Part shown: positions 35,201-47,471 of the stretch, one piece after another
Position numbering within the stretch: position 1 is the first letter of the stretch
Layout: every line of letters begins with the position of its first letter
NCBI RefSeq assembly: GCF_004027225.2
Contig: NC_044277.2
Coordinates: 70,394,400-70,458,399, forward strand
Direction of reading: 5' to 3'
DNA from: Strigops habroptila
Taxonomy: Eukaryota; Chordata; Aves; Psittaciformes; Psittacidae
DNA: 64,000 bases
Notes under the pieces: model-generated
What the model was told of the DNA's origin: nothing
The model's input: only the letters and a program-made list of their open reading frames with translations
Database searches by the model: none
Made by a program: the position numbers and the translations under genes

Positions 35201-38200
35201 TTTGTAGGTTTAAATGAACTTTCTTCCCTTTCTTAGGCCCTAAGAAAATCTTCTGGCTTTCATTTATTTTGCATTTTATCTGGACAATCTTCTTTGCTAT
35301 TTGATTTGACTGAAATTTCAAGGACATTAGAGAAGACTTTAGTTTTTAGGCAAGTGACTTGCCAAAAACTGTTCTCTGCAATTCTCACTCTACTTCAGTA
35401 TTATCTGGACTAAATTTTATTTATCAACTACAAAGTGGTTCTGACGCAGGTTTTCATCCTGCCTAATAAATACTTTCTCAGCTATCAGAGTGATATCTCC
35501 CTTTATACTTAACGGTGAAATAAAAAGGGATTCATCTTTCTCTGCAAACCAAGAAACTGGAGTGCTCTGAACTCAATTCCATCTCCTGGAGGCAACGTCT
35601 AAAGTAAGAGAGGATGAACTTAGTTACCTAAGTTAAAAGCCTGAAGGTAACAATCTCATAATACCACTCACTTCACTAAGAGTTGAGAGTATTAATTAGC
35701 ACCTAAGAATTGGGTCTTTGAGAGCTCTGTCTGCTATTGAATAGTTCAGATAACCAGCAACTACCCTACAGCAAACAAGGCTTTCAGAGCGCTTGTACTT
35801 TACACGTATTTTCTTTTTCCTGTGGGAAGTACAACTTATTTCAGAAGGACAACCTGAACTACATTTACTGTGAAGACCAGTGCAACCAAATATCAGCTCT
35901 GCAGTCACTGTAAAGCCACACGCACTGCTATAGGATAAGGTCAATGAGGGCATCGCTTTCCTCTGCTTCTCCCTTCTCTCTCTGATGCAGTAACTGCAGA
36001 AAGAAACAATTTTTGCAAGGATCTTACACAGTCTCTTGAATTTTAAACGAGCTACAGATTACTGTGTTTAAAACTGTTCTGAATGCCCACCATAAATTTC
36101 ATTCACTTTACACATAAGATCTAAAGGATATTTTTTTTCTTGTAGCTTAAGAGGTGTCCATAGGAGGAATAGGGTTATATGGGGTTACATGCAGGGCTGT
36201 TGCTGCTATAAAGCTGAGCTTTGCAGGCTACCTGAAAGAGTAATGGTGAGCATAGCTATAGTGAACCTTAAATTAGAATTATTCCTGTGAGCAAAGCATT
36301 TTCTTTAAGAAATACCTCTTGTCTAAAGGTGATACACTGGGCTCCATTCTGCCATTGAATGCTTATTGAAAATCCTTTTCGGCTATTCTCTTTTGGGTCA
36401 CAGGGGCTTGTGGTCCTCTACTGTAGGCAGGGACATTCATTCATGATAATATTGCCTGGGCAAACCAGAGGGTGCCTTCGGTATTTATGCACCCGGGCTT
36501 TTGTGCACTGCTGCTTCTACTTTTCAGCAACTATGCATGCTGGAATGACTTCAAAAAGAAAGATGGAAGTATGTTTGGGATGTCGATGATTTTCTTATCA
36601 TGCAGTGAAGAAAGTTGAGTACCCATGAGTGTGCATATTATCAAAAAGGTACATGGATTAATGACTGATAAAGAGGTTAAGGGTGATAATGCACGTGATC
36701 CCATCCATGACATTGCTGTCTGAGGGTTAATCAACAGTTTACCTGTTCATTTGGCTTCCATGTTCAGTAAGTGATTGTATGTCTGGAAGTATACAAGTGT
36801 GCACTGTTCATTGTGCACATGTTACAGAGAGCTTACAGGATTTCTTGTTTATGTTGTTTTCCTCAGTATGAGTTTCCTTACCGCCATGCAAAGGTGTTTT
36901 CAGATATATCTGAAATGGGGCTACCCCCCACCAGCTCTGAAACATGAGCTAGTGAAATTAAAAAAGATAGCTGTCTTGTTCTCTACAAACACATGGAGCT
37001 GTGTCTCCCTGACAGGCCACAGCTGCCTGCGGGTGGATGACAGTGCTGGGTTTGCTCTGTAGGGTTTGAAGTGATTTTGCCCAGGCAGTACGGGCATCCT
37101 CCCCACTTACTACTGATGTTCTTGAGATCAGTCATGGTACCTTAAGTGCTTGCTTCTGTAGAGAAAAATTGAGGGAGAAATGGCAGTTGCCAAGAGAGCG
37201 TGACTCTTGGCTAATATGCCTGAGAGCCCAAGGATGAATAACTTTGAAGCGATATGAACACTTCAGAGCTAAACACACAGACATGAGCAGAGTGTGATGC
37301 GATGTCTGCACACGATCTTATCTCACTGCTTTTGGAGAGAAAGAGGGATTTTTTTCAGTTGATGGGAATTTGATACCTAGGTCTCCAGAGTACTTGTTGG
37401 AAATCTCACTGTGAGGCTTATCTGCGTAGGCACAAATTCAGCAGAAATTAGTTTTGTTTGCAGGGTTTTGGAGGGCGTTTTATCTGACTAAGGATGGGAG
37501 AGGGCTAGGCTCCAAATTTCAGAAAGATTCATTTATATTGTAAGAGATTCACTCACTACAAAATATAAAGAAATGCAGCTCACAAAATGTACTTTAAATG
37601 AACAGTTGCCCCTCTGGAGAATTCTGACAGCAGTTGGAAAACATTGCTATTTATCTTACGGACACCTAAGACATGGGGAAATTGTGTGGCATGACTACAG
37701 CACCTTTTCTCATCATGGACGATATTTTACTTTGCCTGTGCACAAAACATGTAACCTGTTCACATAAGTCAAACAATGGAAATGGAAATATATTCCCTGG
37801 AGATACAGAATATCTTGTATCTACTCTGGTCAAATATGCAGTCTGTATTCAAGTAACAAAATCTGAAGAGAGTGGTACTATTTCTGTGAGTGCAGTAATA
37901 GCAACTCTTTTGTATTATTCTCTCTTTCTTGTTAAAGCCATAATAACTCAAGTGTCTGTATGTGGTTTTCTACTGTGTAGAGAATGAAGAGATAGGGACC
38001 CTTTAGCCCCATCCAGTGAACTGCATCCTGAAATTGAAATTAGGATTTTGTTCAAGCCATCTCTGCCACTTCTGAGTGAGGCAAAATGACTGAAAAGGGC
38101 ATGGTAAAAAGGAGGTGGGCTAAGAGATAGGCATAAAATGCCATAAAACATTATCCCTTCTTTCCATTGGGAATAGAAGTGTCTCACTTGTTTAGTTGCA

Positions 38201-41200
38201 TTGGTTGCTCAGACACCAGACAAGGCTGGTGTATAGAGACTGTTATGCATATGAGAAGTCTCCAGTTTAAATTTTGTATGCTCTTCCCAGTGTATTCTTG
38301 ATGACAGACGGGACGTTTTTCCTTGAAATTTCAATGTACTGGCTAGATGGGTTCCATTTGTCTTTAAATGCCACGGAACATATGCTGAGAGTGTCATCAG
38401 TCATAGGAGATTATATTTTTAATTGAACTTAATATTTCCAGAATGCTTAAGTACTCTGTGGTTCTCTCAAGTGCTAATGTTTGTGTTAAGACACCATATT
38501 AGCACATATGCAGTGTGCTCCATCCCATCCATCATACCATCAGGGCATCCATCTGCCTACTAACCCTTCTCAAATGGGGTAGCAGAGCAGCATTTATACT
38601 CAGATCTCATTTCTGCCTGAAAACAGACGAGTACAAGATGTTCATGTGCAGGGGTTTTAGAAACAAAATCCCTCTGGATCAGACCTGCCACCTTTGTGGA
38701 GATTTACCTCCTTGCAGAAAATAGAGAGCTGCCAGCATGAGCTCTTGTCTGCAGAATGGAAATATCAAGCTGATCAACATTTCCGCATTGCTAGCAAGAT
38801 AATCCTTCGTTTGAGCTGCTTATTTGAAATCTGTCCCATGAACCTGATGGGAGGATTTACCCTAAGTAGTTGATTATGCTGTTGCTAAACTTCCTCCTCT
38901 CTCATTATTCGTTCACTTTAAGAAAAATCATGTAGCTATAGAGACTGTAGACTTCAATTAAAAACAAATGAAACATTATCTAGCTGAACACTCGTTAGGG
39001 CACCTGAAATTATCATTTTACTTTTGTCCTGATCTTACTCTTTTCCCCAGATGCTCACTGCTGGTGGCCCCTTTCAGAGGGAGGACAGGGGGCTAGTGGA
39101 TTTTTAGTCTGAGCCAATCTGGTTGTTCTTATAAAATTGTGGGGTTTGGGTTGGTTGTTCTTTTACCTTCTGTTTTAAGTACATTTGGGAGGTTTTGTTT
39201 TCTTGGATCTTTAGGTTGTTAGTTTTGGGTTGTTTTTTTTTTTTTTTGGTTCAGATTGGCTGAGGGCACTTAGCTGGAGAATTCCTCTGCGTAAGGCTAA
39301 GCCCTGTCTGTTGTCCTGGCCTGAACCTGGCTGCGAGGGAAGTGCAAAGACAGAATAAAGACGTTGCCAGATTAATTATTTCTAGGGCATGTGAGAGTCT
39401 TATACTCTTCTGCTCTAACTTAAACTGTGGAGAGGAATCATGGTTAAGGAATTTGGTTTTTAAGGTATTTTGTACCTAACTGAGACTTATGAGGAAGCTT
39501 TAGTATATTTAGCAATTAAGCGCCACATTTGACCCCTAATGTGATGGTGATAAAGAATTGCAAAGACATGTTGTCATACATAAAGGAAAAGTACCATAAT
39601 ATGGGACATAGTTTGGGGTTTGTTTCTCAGGCATATAATAGGTTTTGTCCATGAAGAAACGTTCCAGTGGTTATTCAGATTTCTCACCCTGTCTTCTTAG
39701 GAAGATTCTCTTTAGGAAGGTTCTCTTTAGGTTCTATTTGCACACAAACTTCCTTTTCCCTCAACATGAGCTAGGGCAATGAGATCAATATATTTCTCTT
39801 GGTGCAGCCACTGAATGAAAATCCAGTTCCACTGTGCATGTAGGTCTGGCTTAGGGTGAAGCTTCTTACATAGCTTAGCAAAATGTGCATCTCATGAGTG
39901 TGAGAAAAAGACTTGAATTCAAGTAATAAAAGGCATTTTCATACCAGAGAAGAGGTACTCGTAAGGTTTAAGTTTTACTTAAATAGTTATAAAACCTTTC
40001 ATTCTCCTTTTACTGAGTTGCTAAACAGGATCATCCTGGATTTCATGAGGCACCGCTCTGGCCTCTTATGAAGCTGTTGGACACGGTCTTCCTAGAAAGC
40101 TCTCCTGCCCACAGCTGAGTGTATTGCTCTGTGCAACACAGCCCCTAGAGAAGGAGGAGCAAAATGTGCCTGATAGATCTGGGCATGAAAAATTACAATC
40201 TCTGATGAAGAAATGGCTCCTGTCCAATCTTTCGTCCTGCTAATTCCTAAAACAGGCTAAAGTTTCTCCTCGGAAGGTTTACGACTTTGGGAATGTTCTG
40301 AAATAGCCTTTCATTAGCTTTACAACTACAGCTTAATTCTGGATGAATCCCAGAAGTTCCCACTAAATCTTCAGGAAGTTTTGGACTCCAGTATTTCAGA
40401 AGCAAAGGCATAACTAAATGTTTTATGAAGGTGTCTGCTTAGGTATTTTTGTGATATTTCTTTTATATTGTTTTTCCTTTGCCCTCCCTTCCCACATTTA
40501 CCAGGATAGGTGTTACACAGTCACCTCTTTCTCATGACCCTGGCTGCAGTAAAATTTTTAGAAGCCTTTTGATATAGAGATAGATATAGAAGCCTTTAGA
40601 AGCCTTTCGATATTGAAAACTCTATAGAGTTTTCCTAAGTGTGAACCCATTTGAACAAATCGATGCTTCTGACTAATTCCTCTAAACTGGCACTCCCCAG
40701 GACATGCTGAAGTGTTGCAAACGCTCTGCTTAAGCCATGACCATAAGCTGTTTCTTCTCCCCCTGGGCTTTGACAGTATTTTTGTACACAGCATGTTAGA
40801 GTAACTGTTGCGGGGCTCCTAGCCATTTACATCACCATGTACGCAAGACCAAGTACTGAATTATGACAGATCTAGTATGAAACACAGCTTTCAAATTTTG
40901 TTTTGCATTTAGTTTCTACTGACACCTGTGCTTAAAGGCTTTACCAGCCCTGAGGCACTAGGATCCTACATGTGTGACCGGTGGTTTGATGCCCAAAGAA
41001 ACTCTTCAGTTCATGGAAATCCATGTGGGACTTGCTTGAGATCCAGTTATGGTTTGGAGTTTTTTGACTTCTATTGCTCCTTGCTACACAGGGTTGTCTT
41101 TTGTTGTTACATTTCACAGCAGTTTTGTAACTTGAGCAACAAATCCTGCAAAAAGAATGTGAGGAAAGAAAATTACTTTTCTCCTGCTTTCTTGTACTAA

Positions 41201-42224
41201 GTTATTTCCTAAGGCTATCTACTTAACTGCAGCTGCTGTCTGTGCATGGAGATACTAGAAGAATTGACATTATGGTTCAGCACAGCAGCTTAATCTCTGG
41301 TTTCGATTTCTTCTGTATTTACTACCAGGCCCTTCGGGCCGAAATTCAGTAAATTGTTAAAAGCCCATGCAGTGGCTGCTTTTTCCCCCTTAACTGTTTT
41401 TCATGGTTGGTGGCAGGAAAGTTTCTTGCCACTCCCTTGTCTGAGGTTTATGTAATGAATTGATCATAGTCAGTGCTCCCTCTGAACTTGTTCCAGTTTG
41501 GCAGAGCTCTGCTGTTCCTGAGTCACCGTGACTCCCAGAGGAATTTTTCCTGACTTCAGATGTAGGTAGGCAATTTCTCGCTACTTACGGGTATTTCGAA
41601 AACAGTCCCCAACAAGAATCAGACTCTCAAAAAGATACGGAAACAGCGCCATTGTTCAGGCACGCTGTGAGGCTGTAGAGGCTAAAAATACGGACCAGCT
41701 CTGACTCTGGGACACCACATTGAACTTTCTGCTCTGTTTGTTGTGCTTCAGTGAATGAGACACTTGCTCTAAGTGCATATTCTAGATACCCCTGCCTGAT
41801 AGGCTCAGTCTGAACCTCCTTACACAAGTGCTTTAACACATGTTATCATTTTTGCACTGTGTGTGTGTTTTTTCTCATGGTCACCGATTTGCTTTCCCAC
41901 AGACATTATCTAAGTGTATCCCCATTATCCCAGCAAATCATCAACCTAAACCTTTCACCAGGAAGCAATGATACGAGATGTAATACTTCTTGACAGACAG
42001 CTCTTCCAGCTGCTTTTCCTGAAAGCCTCTGGGTACTGTGCAGATCAACATAGGATAACACTGAAAAACAGCCAAAGACTCTGCAAATTGGAAGTTTTTC
42101 TTAGTGATTATCAACATGGGGCAAACAAAAAGCAGAGCATACTGTAACAAGCAGTCAGACCTCACAGTTGCTAGGGGATGTGATACCCTGCTGACAGTCT
42201 GGTGGGCTTGTTTCACAGCCAATG
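32261..42224. other. long non-coding stretch, no gene recognised
   Basis: About 10 kb with no recognisable exon or interspersed element. It contains a strong short hairpin (34,522-34,553), a repeated TTTGCCAAGGA(A/G)AAGCA pair near 35,092-35,137, a G/T-rich run at 39,140-39,250, an imperfect CTCTTTAGGAAG tandem near 39,700-39,735 and a GAAGCCTTT/GATATAGA repeat cluster at 40,560-40,620. Confidence 0.55.
34522..34553. repeat. perfect 13-bp hairpin with 6-nt loop
   Basis: TGTGAAGTTTCAG (34,522-34,534), loop GAAAAT, then CTGAAACTTCACA (34,541-34,553), with no mismatch. It is too short for a typical microRNA precursor and has no following T-run. Confidence 0.95.
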
Positions 42225-42428
42225 GTTTTTACAATGAGGATGGTGAAACAGTGGAACATGTTGCCCAGAGAGGTGGTAGATGGTCCATCCCTGGCAGTGT
42301 TCAAGGCCAGGCTGGACAGAGCCTTGAGCAACCTGGTCTAGTGAAAGGTGTCCCTGTCCATGGCAGGCGGATTGGACTAGATGACCTTTAAAGGTCCCTT
42401 CCAATCCAAACCATTCTGTGATTCTATG
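42225..42428 (+). mobile_element. CR1 LINE 3' tail fragment
   Basis: This 0.2-kb piece holds only the CR1 3' end: ACAATGAGGATGGTGAAACA, CCAGAGAGGTGGTAGATGG, CCATCCCTGGCAGTGTTCAAG, the GTGTCCCTGTCCATGGCAGG block and the terminal ATTCTGTGATTCTATGA octamers. No reverse transcriptase core remains. Confidence 0.95.
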
Positions 42429-44938
42429 AAAGCACTCCAAAGTAACAGACCTTGACTAAACCACAAAATCATCCCCACTCCAAAAAATACCACCCAAAGT
42501 CTGTGTGTGGTTTAGACAATGAGGTGCATTTGTCCAAGCACCCCTCTCAAGTTGGAACTGTAGGCCAGGCAGGGTTGCTTGCTGGCAAGAAGGTAACTCC
42601 TCTTTTTTTAACTTCTTAAGTCTCTTTGGGAGTTTCTGATTCACTTCCTCATCTCCTGAAACTGAAAACTCAGCATACGTGTAGCTACTGCTGCGCTCTC
42701 CCCAGGAGACACCGCCAAACAGGGAACACCCTCTAGTTCTGTGTGGAGAATTTTCCTTCTTCCTCTCCAACAGGTGGAGCAGAGACCTCTCGCCTATGCT
42801 GCTCTCGACGAGAACCTTGACTTAAAAATAGTACACGTGCTTGTTTGCCCCCAGAAATTATCCCAAATCTTTAGGTTATTTCCCCAGCCTTTTTTGCTAA
42901 CTTGCTTTTATCACCTATGGTCTGTTCTCCACTGGTAGAATGCAAATATACCGGATGGGACCAATTGTCAATGTCTTTTTTGTTCTCCTTCTAGTAATTC
43001 AGTGGTTGTAACACAAACTTCAGGGCACCTTTACTAAACACAAAGAAAAATAAATAATAAAAATTTTAAAAATGAAAAATTATTCACTCTTTAATGTGTG
43101 TAACCCTATATTTTGTGTAGGAAACTTCCTGCCAAACCTATGCTTTGATCCTAAACTACCAAAAGTGTCCTTACAAATTGCTAACAGATCCAAATTGCGT
43201 GTAAACAGGTTGCACAACATACACATTCCTATGAGTTAATGTTTAACAGTAGAGTGCCACTACTGAGAAGATCTCTGTAAACAGTGCTTTTTTATATGAG
43301 AACCCTTTCCATATCTCTGGCAGTGAAGAGCATATCTCAGTAAAATTTGCACCCAAGTTACACTTAGAGTTGTTCAACTCTCCCAGAACAGGAGAAAGCC
43401 TCCTGCAAAATATGAGCATGTGACCTCAGAAATGATCGCAGGGGACTTTTTGTTCACCACTCCTTTATTTGTAATTTGCTTTTAAGCATCCTAAATAAGG
43501 CTGCTGTATTTCAGACGTATTTTCTCTTGTGCAATTACCTTAAAACAAGCATAGATGTTCAGCTGTGAGATTGAGGTTGCACTCATGAAAATGCATATAA
43601 ACTTCATGAAAAATTGAATTAGGTGTACACACATGGGCACATACTTTGCCTGTGTTTGCCAGGTTCAGCTTGGGCTCCCTGATGAGGATCAGCAACTCCA
43701 AAGCATTAATTGAGGCCAACGTCCCATTATAGTACCCAAAGATAAACACAGGGATGGAGGGGTGTAGATATCTTAATGGCCCAAACAAGTTTATAATATC
43801 TATATCAAAAAAGTACCTTCTTCTCCATGGCTACAACAGATAGCATTCTGCTTGCTTGCATTTGGACAAGTCACCAGTGAATCAGGGCTGATGGGTTGTG
43901 ACCTCTAGAAGTTAATGTGTTACACAGCAGTAACATAAAACAGTGTTAAGCTAGCAAATGCTGGAATGAGTGCTGACTCCAGGGGGGTTCAAGTCCAACT
44001 GTCTCAACTGCTCCCCTGTTTCACAGTACTTGGGGTATGTTGCTGTACTGTCTTCATTGCCTGAAGATGTCACTTCACCACCCTCCATCCTCACCCCAAA
44101 CCAGGAAACCTATTTGGGATAGCAAAACCCTACTCTGCTGTTTATGGGGTATTTCCCCTGTTGTTATTAGGATGGATGTAACGTGGAAGGGGGCACGGGG
44201 AGGCTGTAAGCATGCTTGGGAGCTGTAAGTGTGCTTGGGAGCAGCAGGGTTGGTCTTCCGGGTGAACCACCTGCCCCACTGCATGCCACACAGAGACGAA
44301 TAAAGCTGCTCTGCGTGTGAAGGGGGAGGAAAAAGAGGGAATAGCTTTGCTGGGGACAGACAGGCAGGCCAGACTGCTTCTTTCATAAACTGTGCCAACT
44401 TAGATGAGCTTGAAGTGACTATGAAACTGTAGTCTCAATTAAGCTTCATCCCATGTACCCAGCATTATTCATAATTCCTCAAAGGCAAGAAGTCTGTTGG
44501 AGTCTGGGATAGTATTTAGTTATTTCAATACATTGCCCTTTTTTCTTCCTAGAATCTCCTTGTTTGCCTCCTTTTCTAACTAATAAGATAGACTACAACG
44601 CCTTAGTATATCCTCAGACTACATACGCGTCATCCTACATACCAGTGGTAGCAGGGATTCTCTGGAAAAGGAAGAGTACAGTCATTCCATTGGAACACTG
44701 CTCCTGTTGTTCAGAGGTAACCCTCCTGCCAGGATGTGACTGGCAGCAGTGAGGACTGAGTTCAAATTGAAGGGAGTTGCTCACTAAGTGGTGACTTGAG
44801 GCCACACCTGGACAACTGGGAAAATTATACTGAACCAGCTAATTTTTCCTATTGGCAAACATGAATCAGCTAACAAAGTTTTGGGGTTTTTTCTAAGAGG
44901 GAGCAAAAATATGATCAGGTAGATAACAGAGGGATAGA

Positions 44939-44971
44939 AACTGTTACAGTTGTTCTTTGACTGTAACAGTT
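44939..44971. repeat. perfect 12-bp hairpin with 9-nt loop
   Basis: AACTGTTACAGT (44,939-44,950) and ACTGTAACAGTT (44,960-44,971) are exact reverse complements around TGTTCTTTG. No associated gene is evident. Confidence 0.95.
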
Positions 44972-45274
44972 CATAGTCTTTTCCTCTGTGGAAGTAATTT
45001 CTAGGCTGGACCTTTTCCCATCATCTGCTGTAAGTGAAAGCTAAGATTTGCTGGGCAATAGACTGCTGTGTAAAGTGATGCTCTGCTGGCTGCTCTGCTC
45101 TCCTCCAGCCGTGCCTCTGGCTGCTCCATCTCCAAGGGCCCTGCCAGCTCTGCTGAGAGCCACTCTGCTCTCAGCTGGCTGCTCCCAACCCGGCACAGCC
45201 ACCCGTGGGACTCTGCATCTGTGGAACTTCTGTAGTGCTTTAATGCTGAGAATGATCCATGGCCACCAGCTGAG

Positions 45275-45295
45275 CTGAACTGAACTGAACTGAAT
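45275..45295 (+). repeat. TGAAC pentanucleotide microsatellite (about 4 units)
   Basis: Three TGAAC units and one TGAAT follow each other. It is a short simple repeat with no evident function. Confidence 0.9.
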
Positions 45296-46950
45296 GGGGA
45301 GCTGGACATGGAATCTTTAAGGAGGCAGGGAAATTGTTATTTGTCTGCCTCCTATGCTTATACAGTCTGCAGGACAAAATCTCATGCCTGTCTCTCCCTC
45401 ACCCCCCACCCCAAGCTAGCTAAGCATAACCACGAGCCTTGCACTCATAGATGCACATTAGCTATTGCCTTCGACAGCCGTTTACCCAGATAAATTTCAC
45501 AAAGCTACAAAGAAGTTACAAAACTATAAATATCATAGTTACAGCAGCAAACTTTTCCCCAGTTTGTAAACCCTGTTTCTCAGCAATGTCTCTCAACCGT
45601 AGTAACACAATGTACAAAAAATATATTTAGGGCATGTCTATTTGGGCTTTCTGTTTGCCTCCCCCTTGCCCCACTGGATGGCAAAAGAGTCCTCTGGTGG
45701 GGCTTCCCTCCCTGCTGGGGTTCAGAGGTGTCTGGGCAGGAGGTTGTTCTTTAATTTTTGGGCCTAGCCATCACGTTCAGGACTCAAAGGGACTGAATTA
45801 AGGATCATTCTGCTGTCTAGGTGTTCTCCCTTTATGTTTTTTTAACATAGAGTGCCTGGTCATATGAGAGACAAAAGCACAAGTCCTTCACAAGCAGCTG
45901 AAATCCTTGTCCCACTGATGTGACAAGTGACACCTCTGGCTCCTGGTGGGTTCAACCTGGCCGCTACAGCTCATCAAAGCAGTCATGAGCTCAGGAATTC
46001 TAAATCCTTTTGCTTGTTTTTGCACTTCTCTTTCATCAAAACTGGAAGCTCTGATAATAAATCTACACAGGGTGTCCTTTCAGCTCCCTGCTGCAGCTTC
46101 ACTTTTATGATGGTGTTAGCAGGATCTTTCATCGTCCGCCTCCCCAGAGCGTCCTCTTCATGCCCACGCAGCTCATTCCCATTTGAAGTAAAAAGTAAAA
46201 AGCTGTTTGGCTTTGCTTAAAGCATAGCTGGGGATTACAAACTCAAGGTATCATGATGAAAATAAAGCAGGCCTGTTCTCTTTTCCAGGAGGCAGCGGCA
46301 CTCTGCTTACTTCACCACCTTGGGAAAGGAGTTTACCCCTCCTCCCAAGGGTGCACTGAGGAACTATTGGCCCCATGTCCCCAGGGAGCTTTTCCAGAGG
46401 CCTCCCAGAAGAGGGCTGCTGGATACAAACATTTTAAAGCCTAATTTTGCAATAAGACCTTGGGGAATTTTGTTGTTTTGGTTTGGGTTTGTTTTCCTGC
46501 CGATTCTTCTCTTCCCTTTCTCAATCATTAGTCTTTTTCAAGCCTTAATCCAATAACTGAAATGTTATTAAGACCTTCATTGGCCATTTTCTTGTTACAG
46601 ATTCTCACAAGACTGTTCAAGAAACCATGCTCATCAAAATTTCCTCCCCTCAGTTTTCCACAGGTTTTTTTCTGATCATACTGTTGCTTACCAGATCACC
46701 GCAGAACAACTGATTTAACTTTGAACTTTTGTGATAAAATTTAAACAAGGGACAATTTCCTATCTGTTTGGTTGGCTCAGCTGCTGTACTCTGTTCTGAT
46801 TCCCTTGAAAAACCTCCATTTAGGAATAAGTGTTCTGAATCCTGGGGTTCAGTTATGAGTTGACCTCAAACATCCTGTTTGCCAACAATGAAACAGATAT
46901 TCTAACTTGAGTGCACAAACACAGACACAAATCCTCACTTGGGCACTCAA

Positions 46951-47471
46951 GAATCACAGAGTGGTTTGGGCTGGAAAGGGCCTTTAACGATCATCTAGTT
47001 CCAACCCCCTGCCACGGGCAGGGACACCTTCCACTAGACCAGGTTGCTCAAAGCTCCACTCAACCTGGCCTTGAACACTGCCAGGGATGGGGCATCCACA
47101 ACTTCTCTAAGTGACCTGTTCCAGTGCCTCACCACCCTCATAGTGAAGAATTTCTTCCTTATGTCCAATCTAAATTTATCCCCTTGTAGTTTAAAACTGT
47201 TACCCCTCATGTTATCACTACAGACGGTGGTAAAAATTTTGTCCCCATCTTTCTTATATGCCCTCTTTAAGTATTGAAAGGCTGCAATAATGTCTCCCCA
47301 GAGCCTTTTCTAGGCTGAACAACCCCAGTTCTCCCAGTCTTCACAGGAGAGGTGCTCCATCCCTCTGATCATCTTCATGGCCCTCCTCTGCGCCCACTCC
47401 AACAGGTCAATGGCTGTGCTGAGGGCCCGGAGCTGGATGAGGCACTCCAGGTCAGGTCTCAGGAGAGCCCC
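46951..47471 (-). mobile_element. CR1 LINE 3' fragment, diverged
   Basis: Read on the minus strand this is the CR1 3' end. The plus strand starts GAATCACAGAGTGGTTTGGG and continues through GATCATCTAGTTCCAACCCC, the CACCCTCATAGTGAAGAATT block and the GGCTGAACAACCCCAG and GGCCCTCCTCTG blocks that encode the ORF2 C-terminus. Frameshifts and substitutions are numerous, so it looks older than the 14,733 copy. Confidence 0.94.

Larger units (their letters stand above)
42429..46950. other. non-coding stretch, no gene recognised
   Basis: No exon or LINE is recognised between two CR1 tails. Items present are a 19-bp-period tandem at 44,203-44,241 (GCTGTAAG..TGCTTGGGAG), a 12-bp hairpin at 44,939-44,971 and a TGAAC pentamer run at 45,275-45,295. 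Confidence 0.55.

Noticed and set aside
39111..39265. AGCCAATCTG/CAGATTGGCT inverted repeat around a G/T-rich run
   Set aside because: Ten-base arms at this spacing are expected by chance, and the interior does not pair.
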